A stretch of DNA of 10,149 nucleotides, from NCBI GenBank assembly GCA_020058965.1, contig JAGVCY010000244.1:1-10149 (forward strand), written 5' to 3'. How positions within the stretch are numbered: the first letter of the stretch is position 1; each line of letters opens with the position of its first letter. The position numbers and the translations under genes are program-made. This document shows, piece after piece, positions 7,301-10,149 of this stretch. Origin of the DNA: Candidatus Omnitrophota bacterium (lineage in GTDB: Bacteria > Omnitrophota > Gorgyraeia > 2-02-FULL-51-18 > JAGOUK01). Below the pieces are notes generated by a model that was given only the letters and a program-made list of their open reading frames with translations, did not search any database and had not been told where the DNA came from.

Positions 7301-9142
7301 CTCTTCCCGATCGAACCTCTCCCACTCCTCGAATGTCAGAGCCGCCCGCGCCTCCGGTTTTTTCGGCTCGCGGCGAGTCACCGACCGAGTTGGCTGTGCC
7401 GACTTCCCGGCCATCCTCGCTCCGGCGCCGGGATGGGCTTCGACGAGCGCTCGCGCCGCTTTGGACAGATCTGATGAATCGCCCGGATAGCGGGCGGCAA
7501 AACGGGCGGCGGCCGGATGGATCGGTTGGCCGGCGGCGCCCCGTCGAACTTCGCCCACGCCGACCTGTCTGAGAAGGGATGGCTTGGCGCCAAGCCCGGC
7601 GCCGGATCCGTGCGGGATTGGCGCGAGAAGATTTTTTTCATAAACGGCCGGATCGGTCTCATAAGTCACCTTCGGTGCGATCACCGCGTAGGACAGGTCC
7701 TTCGCCCGAAGCATCCGCATCATGCGGTCGGTGTGATAGCCTCCCGCGATCACGAACACCGCGCGGCTCGGGTTTTTTTGGATCTCCTGCCAGATCCGGC
7801 CCACGAACTGTCGGTCGCGTTTGCGCGCGAGTTCGTAAAACTTCCGTAGATGCCATTCGGCCGCTCGCAAACTCCGGGCCCTCGGCAACAACCGTTCAGT
7901 GAGTCCGATTTTTAAAAGCTCCGCGTTCAAAAACGCCTGCCACGAATCGATCGGCGCCAACACCCGCGCACGATCGAGAGCCCCAAATTCCTCGGAAGAA
8001 AGCTGAATCCGACTTCCGCCCTTGAGAAGTCCGAGATAACGGTCCACCGCGTGCAGGGTCTTGAGTTCCGCGCGACCCTTCAAATATTTTTCGGTCAACG
8101 CTTCTTGGGCCGAAAGCATTTGGGCCTGCACTTCGCGCCAGCCGACCTGTGACAAGCTTTTGAGTTGCAAACGATAAAGATTGAGCGAGGGGTAATGTTT
8201 TTTTTCAGATGCCGGAACGGCGGCCATAAGCGTCTCGATAAACCCGAGTTGCTCGGTGGGATCCTCGGCCTTCGCGGAGCGCTGAGCCAAGTCCCGAAGT
8301 CTCGCTCCGTCGGTTCCTGCGCGGCCTATCAAAACTTCCATCTCGCGATTCATCGCATCGAACGAAAACGCGGACTCCCGTCCCAAAAGCCTCACGACGC
8401 TCTCGAGCTCCGCGTACTGCGTCTCGCCAGCCATCGTCGGGTCCGCATGAAGTGCTTTGAGAAGGACCTCGATTTTTTTGATCTCGTTCGCATCTTTAAG
8501 CTGGCGTTCAAGCTCGAGAAGCTCTTTGGGGTATGAGCGGCTCTTCAGCGCTTCAACCGCTTGTGTGGCGCGGGTGATCTCGACCCCGGCTTTCTCGCGC
8601 ACCCGAGCCAGCCGCGCGTATTCCGCGAGACTTGCGTCATAGAGCCGTGCGTCCTCGATTCCAATAAGCTCTAAGGGCTCGGCGCTTGTGAGGTTTTGGA
8701 ATTCTTCACCCGAGATCACACCGTCCGCCAGGAAGCGCTTGGCTGCGCGGTCCCACGAAATTTCCGGATGAGCCGCCTTGATGCCGTCGAGCGAAACAAT
8801 ACCCGAACTCCCCTCAACCAGCGCCGTGCGGATCCCGTATGCCTTTGAAAGCCGCTCGAGCGTCTCTGCCAGATTTTTTTGAGCGTCGGGATTGGCGTGA
8901 GCGTCCTGAAGGTGGATCACGAGGCCCCGGTCATTGGAGCCGGTGTAAACTTCCTGAAGTTTTTCGGTGCGGAGCGCTTGTCCCAAAAGCTCCGGCGACC
9001 TCACCAGCTCGGGGAGCCGTGCGGACGCCAATTGAATTTTTTTCACATGCGTCGGCCGCGGCTCGTCCGCCCAGGCAGACTGCGTCAGCGATTGAAGCAA
9101 AAAAATTGCCGCTATAATTCCAGAAATGACTTTTTTAGCCAT
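1..9142 (-). CDS. Giant exported modular protein: TIKI/TraB-like head plus tandem GARMA/beta-propeller/helical modules (3' end outside window)
   Basis: One reading frame stays open for 3047 codons and leaves the window without a stop, so the protein exceeds about 330 kDa. The ATG at 9140-9142 is chosen because it opens a clean signal peptide; the ATG four bases upstream is out of frame and stops after three codons. No strong Shine-Dalgarno is visible. Order: signal peptide 1-25; TraB/TIKI/ChaN-like domain about 45-500 (His82, Glu110, His470); linker about 500-573; four modules starting with GARMA at 574, 1235, 1931 and 2586. Each module has PD40/TolB-like turns (SPDG, SPDS, SADG), and modules 1-3 end in a helical domain. 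I count only six cysteines, which suits an exported protein. It follows pheT after 154 bases and probably has its own promoter. The propellers suggest protein or polymer binding and the head might be enzymatic; both are inference. I do not know a named family with this architecture. Confidence 0.92.
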   Translation of the reverse strand, partial: MAKKVISGIIAAIFLLQSLTQSAWADEPRPTHVKKIQLASARLPELVRSPELLGQALRTEKLQEVYTGSNDRGLVIHLQDAHANPDAQKNLAETLERLSKAYGIRTALVEGSSGIVSLDGIKAAHPEISWDRAAKRFLADGVISGEEFQNLTSAEPLELIGIEDARLYDASLAEYARLARVREKAGVEITRATQAVEALKSRSYPKELLELERQLKDANEIKKIEVLLKALHADPTMAGETQYAELESVVRLLGRESAFSFDAMNREMEVLIGRAGTDGARLRDLAQRSAKAEDPTEQLGFIETLMAAVPASEKKHYPSLNLYRLQLKSLSQVGWREVQAQMLSAQEALTEKYLKGRAELKTLHAVDRYLGLLKGGSRIQLSSEEFGALDRARVLAPIDSWQAFLNAELLKIGLTERLLPRARSLRAAEWHLRKFYELARKRDRQFVGRIWQEIQKNPSRAVFVIAGGYHTDRMMRMLRAKDLSYAVIAPKVTYETDPAVYEKNLLAPIPHGSGAGLGAKPSLLRQVGVGEVRRGAAGQPIHPAAARFAARYPGDSSDLSKAARALVEAHPGAGARMAGKSAQPTRSVTRREPKKPEARAALTFEEWERFDREEVREFYAQKLDHDKARDLTLSLEKGHASEDGRYVIAKAWREFFYLVDLERPDRRIPVSVADSSILPLEISPDGKYAAITEVTNRTGNQDDPVRIVDLLQKKLIKTMGKKRIPRDELVFSPDSRYASAISASDNFQLYDLAGKAEVVFKDNRQGHDKTVVLDRALKHQISPDGKMLSITRRVLGDVSAIYLYSLDGSQANLVTYFMGFDHFQWSSDGKYFGMTETRSGTLKIYRSTSPTHPIYKLAYVHKYIFSPTRKEVAIQTHNERIRILKLTDAGILKKPALSSSGKLLRWMNGGDAIALLKGSRYVHVLSRTNPDRVIFSKDFDEKRISEEMKVSPSGRQIVSMMPIQALINKGAKNFILWNLGRYRASVVLRLSHVAKFEWNQDGSVITIHLVGGPANERHYRFDQNGTPIQIDPIMSWEESCHFTKDGNFMRISDGPTGSTREERISTKSIVDLMSRMRVYQEHPEWLGGSAFKVYGMMRAVLRGVESERNKQEAFNLMERVLLLAMDLTPKTAGASARKKRIQMIEILEWMVEETTRPEVARAGLKPLDMLEGVHKTLITYLNFRRASPAQKFDLAMEALPDYVISSIERLGPDGKIMAQRAQEDLESALIQVSAGARMAAPAGGKERKLSLVEWEGLEGKVAQSLDPAKYEDLDRRAGAASPDGRFVVAYNADRREFGGSIVDLSGELPARPISLDALVKGKVTFSPDSKTAVVQEKGGERSVLLIDLLSGNTDSRFLQGRKIQYSADGALVALAGNGNFGIYDIRNNRWFKFVEKGASTETLYCPNDQFKISPNGRYVFVQTSISAESDTISVYRIRSDGRATLSRRFGGSKIVCEWSADGEFLAKKSALDDGDGTLEIYAANNLRRPVLVKKNVGRFRFGSKEPIVAVNTKKMLFSIGLFVGRLMGSTRSVRVYELRPDRSVKESLHLKDRELIGFGNGDKTLVTYEASGTIYAHPLPAPDKGIWGRMARWIPVGYFNPKPLWRGRGLFDSGLNDPLTAKISADGEHLAYSALESDNRSADEIRIVDLARLDSTQPIAIVKRKIDAIKWKEKAPVLQMEDGEGAATNLLIRRDDSGKAKVSMNLEVDSTAAFDGDGARIIIKRGEGSGRSVAQDRVGVFLVNPDALIDSMRSLPFFQKHPDWYGEATLEVFLMLQQAVAAADEKQKAATLETAQIVLDQIADYTPAETGAAGRAIMLAHARFVFETISRHAANPADMLAGFHKEFRAVYSQEARKLSGQPLLEGLTGFIKTFWTAAAGSTSSEDGSSSTALLTSLIKRYQGHKTVTQPTAKWEPGDQDPQTTPPPANLGARMAGRGRLDLNGWSDLAGRVATDHGLGQYDEEKGALRPASPDGRFVLEKSSKISTTFSIVDREGERPPVLFDMGPRRGSVLFSPDSRVAVKYHSVAGLGSGKIFNLLTGDTTDLPIHGQVVKFSADGSLLGIAGPGFLYIYDLRNKRWIHFLEGPNDIVAWMLKGENNSFNFSPDSRQFYVKNSSSAFEECSVYEFRADGVAELKKRFISTKIGPTWSSDGRFLSMLLNHTKSHDAEIYSSDDYQSPVFRRKGVESIWFGSQGALVAVKGKGGLWGKDHLRVYQMRRTGGFKKIIDLKGHDFVGFANGDETLVTAYQGKLSAYHLGALLHRGPMSFVRRWLPKRPYWLDEGHFNTDGLDPLRARVTADGSCMAYAKGYKNARKSIPNRFSLRVVDLTQQSAPTLFETANERIESFAWLAKSSVLRVVNLPKGKNLNLVIRKGADGRSKVGLATWNTLSTEINHESTRIIFKQGAGPANALKSILQIDPDRLVQEMADTEFFKKHPKWMAEAELEVFLMLYQAVSAADENQKSRTLEVAQIVLDQIADHTPAETGPAGRAKMLGHAVFLFDMISLHAADPADMLAGFHKDFNAVHDVEARRESGQSLLDGLTEFIKMFGIRIAGTNKSDLGISAETELKVLMDLYAAPKIAVESGARMAEAGVAREGEVSWDEVDRGAVTAVRLGDGEEAVFDGNEGSLSRDGRYQWVTSRDKPGLIELMPGSSTTSPGEKKEDLVDLTNGRRIMRININSKAHFSPDGRRVVVKDARTDRIRLFDLPGVTESAESKEIYAAGKIEFSPDSRFLILQGVYDGKAHMKSDARLVDAKTGRELSLSIIERERNAEQYLQISPDGRWMTVTYRPAVGGAPAELFQTDLFEIRGEEFIPTGSYDSRHTFKFSPRGRYLIATNDRDADVYDLWTDSSKPVLSQQRAHMRAEISGDDRFCAITGEGPTATDQQGLSVYDLGNGKKPALLYRTSVWDSAQAYFADGGRKLVAVLQLREFFGRQLNNGTRVEAWDLNELARRHSWLEKIKDLVFKGIWRSESAARILLEQGGSVSLDADAKYLAVERADAREGEKSLLHTTRIFDISGAESQELVPAIQESKTMWHTRQTGALE
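1388..3352 (-). repeat. GARMA module 3 (residues 1931-2585)
   Basis: It opens with GARMA at 3338-3352, then a Trp motif (LDLNGWSDLAGRVA) and a propeller-like region with SPDGRFV, SPDSRVA, SADGSLL, SPDSRQF, SSDGRFL and TADGSCM turns. These align in order with module 2: IYDLRNKRW against IYDIRNNRW, and FANGDETLVT against FGNGDKTLVT. Its helical domain (1496-1885) is a gapless partner of the one in module 2. The tail (about residues 2550-2585) is shorter and less Ser/Thr/Pro-rich than that of module 2. Confidence 0.8.
1496..1885 (-). repeat. Helical domain copy B (end of module 3, 130 residues)
   Basis: This is the second member of the pair with 3521-3910, the same length and offset by exactly 2025 bases. 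It has FFKKHPKW, LEVFLMLYQAV, LDQIADHTPAETG, DMLAGFHK and LTEFIKMF. Changes against copy A are spread out and keep hydrophobic spacing, which suggests both copies still fold. Confidence 0.82.
3353..5440 (-). repeat. GARMA module 2 (residues 1235-1930)
   Basis: It opens with GARMA at 5426-5440, then a Trp motif (LSLVEWEGLEGKVA) and a propeller-like region with SPDGRFV, SPDSKTA, SADGALV, SPNGRYV, SADGEFL and SADGEHL turns. A hallmark GNGDKTLVT lies near 4441-4470. The helical domain (3521-3910) contains KHPDW, LDQIADYTPAETG and DMLAGFHK. A Ser/Thr/Pro-rich tail (about 3355-3520) links to module 3. At 696 residues it is the longest unit, mostly because of that tail and a basic loop (IWGRMARWIP) near 4370. 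Confidence 0.8.
3521..3910 (-). repeat. Helical domain copy A (end of module 2, 130 residues)
   Basis: This is the first member of a closely similar pair with 1496-1885. It is predicted helical throughout, with FFQKHPDW, LEVFLMLQQAV, LDQIADYTPAETG, DMLAGFHK and LTGFIKTF. By hand count about 90 of 130 residues match copy B with no gaps. The best-conserved stretch, 3607-3639, differs from 1582-1614 at one base in 33. No known fold is recognised. Confidence 0.82.
5441..7423 (-). repeat. GARMA module 1 (residues 574-1234)
   Basis: The module opens with GARMA at 7409-7423, then a basic, proline-containing stretch and a Trp motif (LTFEEWERF). A beta-rich region follows with at least eight turns of the SPDG type: SEDGRYV, SPDGKYA, SPDSRYA, SPDGKML, SSDGKYF, SPTRKEV, SPSGRQI and TKDGNFM. 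This spacing fits PD40/WD40-like propeller blades. It ends with a helical domain from about 5945 carrying EHPEW and DMLEGVHK. This is the most divergent of the complete modules: its helical part aligns with modules 2 and 3 only at landmark residues, which suggests it split off before modules 2 and 3 duplicated. Confidence 0.75.
5443..5945 (-). repeat. Divergent helical domain (end of module 1)
   Basis: It shares landmarks with copies A and B in the same order: EHPEW, a MMRAV segment, MDLTPKTAG with following basic residues, and DMLEGVHK. It lacks close sequence identity and has a different C-terminal tail (about residues 1185-1234) rich in Glu, Ala and Leu, probably an extra helix before the next GARMA. 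Confidence 0.65.
7424..7640 (-). other. Low-complexity linker between head domain and first GARMA module (residues about 501-573)
   Basis: After the last strand of the head domain the protein becomes rich in Ala, Gly, Pro and Arg (for example GSGAGLGAKP and HPAAARFAARYPG), with little predicted secondary structure. It contains a short helix-like segment (SDLSKAARALVEAHP) immediately before the first GARMA. It is probably a flexible tether that separates the head from the propeller series. Confidence 0.55.
7640..9010 (-). other. TraB/TIKI/ChaN-like domain with a long helical insert (residues about 45-500)
   Basis: Three blocks match the scheme of the TIKI/TraB/ChaN/erythromycin-esterase-like superfamily. 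An N-terminal beta strand is followed by LQDAHANPDAQ, with His82 where the family has its first GExH or GxxH. A second strand carries LVEGSSG with Glu110. A late strand ends in VIAGGYHTD, where GGYH is the C-terminal GxxH and holds His470. Between about residues 140 and 440 lies a charged, mostly alpha-helical region rich in Glu, Arg, Leu and Lys, far longer than in short ChaN-like proteins. Family members bind haem or metal, or act as proteases or esterases. The key His and Glu are kept here, so activity is possible but unproven. I recall QDAHxN proteins of this kind from Omnitrophota and related phyla, without a known function. Confidence 0.6.
9068..9142 (-). other. Sec signal peptide of the giant protein (residues 1-25)
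   Basis: The N-terminus has two lysines at residues 3-4, a hydrophobic core (VISGIIAAIFLL, residues 5-16), a polar stretch, and an Ala-Trp-Ala ending before Asp26. This is a textbook signal peptidase I site (A-x-A, cut after residue 25). No lipobox cysteine is present, so the mature protein should be released to the periplasm or beyond rather than lipid-anchored. It also decides the start codon, because no later start keeps the full n-region and hydrophobic core. Confidence 0.85.
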
Positions 9143-9216
9143 GCATTGTCTTTATACTTATAAGTCTTAATAAGCCGTATAAATAGTATTCACACAGACA
9201 CCCCCAGATAAGGCGA

Positions 9217-9245
9217 AGTATGCCTCTCAGAAAGGCGTTTTTCAA
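9217..9245 (-). promoter_or_regulatory. Candidate sigma70-type promoter for the giant gene
   Basis: On the minus strand a TTGAAA box (9240-9245, five of six to TTGACA) is followed after exactly 17 bases by CATACT (9217-9222, four of six to TATAAT). Transcription would begin near 9210 and leave a leader of about 70 bases. It is the best-spaced pair in the 154-base spacer, but the -10 box is mediocre and promoter consensus in this phylum is not known to me. Confidence 0.35.
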
Positions 9246-9253
9246 GGAATCGC

Positions 9254-9271
9254 CGATTAAATAATTAATCG
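9254..9271 (-). terminator. Short AT-rich hairpin downstream of pheT
   Basis: A perfect seven-base stem (CGATTAA paired with TTAATCG, loop of four) lies 26 bases after the pheT stop codon. It could help end the pheT transcript or stabilise its 3' end. There is no T-run after it on the minus strand and the stem is weak, so a classic intrinsic terminator is not supported. Confidence 0.3.
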
Positions 9272-9296
9272 ACAATATTCTTAGATTGTTGGTGAT

Positions 9297-10149
9297 TTAC
9301 TGGCGAAGTTCGATCGAAAATGCCTGGCGGAGGCCTTCGACGGCGGAGGCATGGAGCCCCTGGATCTCATCATCCGTGAAGGTGCCGTCGGGCTTCTGAT
9401 ATTGGAGCGAAAACGCAAGACTGCGTTTGTCCTTGGGAATGTTTTTTCCTTCATACAGGTCAAAAAGCTGAACGCGCGTCAGCCGCTCGCCGGCGGCGGT
9501 CCGAAGAGCGCTTTCGATCTGACCGATCGAAATGTCGCGGTTGATGAGAAAAGCGATGTCCCGCCGCGCGGACGGGAATTTGGGAAGTTCGGCAAATTTA
9601 CGCGCGACACGCGGCATCTTCAAAAGGTCGTCCAGAAGGATCTCCGCCGCGAACACCGGCTGCAAAATGTCCCAGCCCTTTAGCGCTTCGTCCGACACGC
9701 GGCCCACATGCGTCATCCTGAACCCCATGGGCCCTTCAAGCACCAGCGTCTGGTTAAAAGTCCCCGGCCACACCTCCGCTTCCTTCCACTCCGGCATCTT
9801 CCGACCCGCCGCCTTAAAAATATTTTCCACCAATCCTTTTAAATAAAAAAATCCCGCATCCTGGCGCGCCGCCCAATTCCTCATCCATTCCCCCGTCACC
9901 GCCAGCGCCAACACCTCTTCCTCGTGTCCTTGATAAAATCTCCGCGACACTTCAAAAAAAGCGAGGTCCTTTTCTTTGCGATTTAGATTGTGGCGTATCG
10001 CTCCCAAAAGTCCGACAAGCGCGGTCGGCCGCAGCACTTCCTGCTCCTGGCTCAAAGGATTTTTGATCCGAAGAATCGCCTTATCCTTCGGAAACGCCAT
10101 CCGCTCCAGATCCTCCGCCGACACCATGCTAAAAGTAACTGTTTCCCAC
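9297..10149 (-). CDS. pheT: Phenylalanyl-tRNA synthetase beta subunit, C-terminal part (5' end outside window)
   Basis: This subunit works in the cytoplasmic alpha2-beta2 enzyme that charges tRNA-Phe. The frame is open at the right edge and ends at TAA 9297-9299; 283 complete codons are visible of a protein that usually has about 800 residues. The first visible residues (WETVTFSMVSAEDL) match the VxTYSFV start of the beta-subunit catalytic-like domain. RIKNPLSQEQEVLRPT and LLGAIRHNLNR follow, then FFEVSRRF, the FEIGxxF block. The last 95 or so residues form the anticodon-binding FDX-ACB domain, with KFPSARRDIAFLINRD, VQLFDLYEGKNIP, KSLAF-type RSLAFSLQYQ and the final TDDEI motif. It looks intact in the visible part. 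The internal ATG at 10125-10127 is not a start, because the homologous frame continues upstream. An upstream pheS is expected but not seen. Confidence 0.96.
   Translation of the reverse strand, partial: WETVTFSMVSAEDLERMAFPKDKAILRIKNPLSQEQEVLRPTALVGLLGAIRHNLNRKEKDLAFFEVSRRFYQGHEEEVLALAVTGEWMRNWAARQDAGFFYLKGLVENIFKAAGRKMPEWKEAEVWPGTFNQTLVLEGPMGFRMTHVGRVSDEALKGWDILQPVFAAEILLDDLLKMPRVARKFAELPKFPSARRDIAFLINRDISIGQIESALRTAAGERLTRVQLFDLYEGKNIPKDKRSLAFSLQYQKPDGTFTDDEIQGLHASAVEGLRQAFSIELRQ

Larger units (their letters stand above)
9143..9296. other. Intergenic spacer between pheT and the giant gene
   Basis: 154 AT-rich bases carry the hairpin at 9254-9271, the candidate promoter at 9217-9245 and several palindrome-like TTAT/ATAA stretches near 9155-9175. 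No coding frame or RNA gene is recognised. Just before the giant gene's ATG the sequence has AAAGACA but no clear GGAGG-like ribosome binding site. Confidence 0.7.

Noticed and set aside
1..9142. CRISPR array or short tandem repeats
   Set aside because: No regularly spaced short identical repeats were seen; recurring SPDG codons are protein blade motifs with varying DNA and spacing.
9155..9175. TATAAG/TATAAA stretch as a -10 box
   Set aside because: It lies too close to the start codon to leave a normal leader, and no -35 box is found at a fitting distance.
9222..9242. GCCT/AGGC stem followed by GTTTTT on the plus strand, resembling an intrinsic terminator
   Set aside because: The stem has only four base pairs and there is no plus-strand gene upstream for it to terminate; on the minus strand the T-run becomes A's on the wrong side.
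10125..10127. ATG as the start of a short stand-alone FDX-ACB protein
   Set aside because: The frame continues upstream with residues that match the PheT beta-subunit core, so this is an internal methionine.

Overview
The window fits a free-living or predatory bacterium from a poorly characterised phylum. My best guess is Candidatus Omnitrophota or a relative. The guess rests on a type of exported N-terminal domain that I recall as common there (a QDAHxN motif, an EGSSG motif, a GGYHT motif) and on that phylum's habit of encoding giant exported proteins. Sequence alone cannot prove this.

Layout: everything real is on the minus strand. From the right edge, positions 10149-9297 hold the C-terminal third of pheT, the phenylalanyl-tRNA synthetase beta subunit, whose 5' end lies outside the window. 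An AT-rich spacer of 154 bases (9143-9296) carries a small hairpin and a plausible sigma70-type promoter. One giant reading frame then starts at 9142 and runs without a stop to the left edge, giving at least 3047 codons. Landmarks checked from end to end (residue motifs at 8897, 7733, 7409, 5426, 3338, 1373, 1076 and 944) all fall in the same frame. Every shorter reading frame between 1 and 9142 is a shadow of this gene.

The giant protein has a signal peptide (residues 1-25), a TraB/TIKI/ChaN-like domain (about 45-500), a flexible linker, and then a tandem series of large modules of about 655-696 residues. Each module opens with the pentapeptide GARMA (residues 574, 1235, 1931 and 2586), followed by a Trp-containing linker, a beta-propeller-like region rich in SPDG/SPDS/SADG turns, and a helical domain with KHPxW and DMLAGFHK motifs. 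Modules 2 and 3 are much closer to each other than to module 1. Their helical domains are two gapless 390-base copies exactly 2025 bases apart. Module 4 is cut by the window edge.

The protein is probably exported, is very poor in cysteine, and looks like a scaffold or binding surface joined to a possibly enzymatic head. Its function is unknown. The GARMA-propeller-helix module is the most novel item here.
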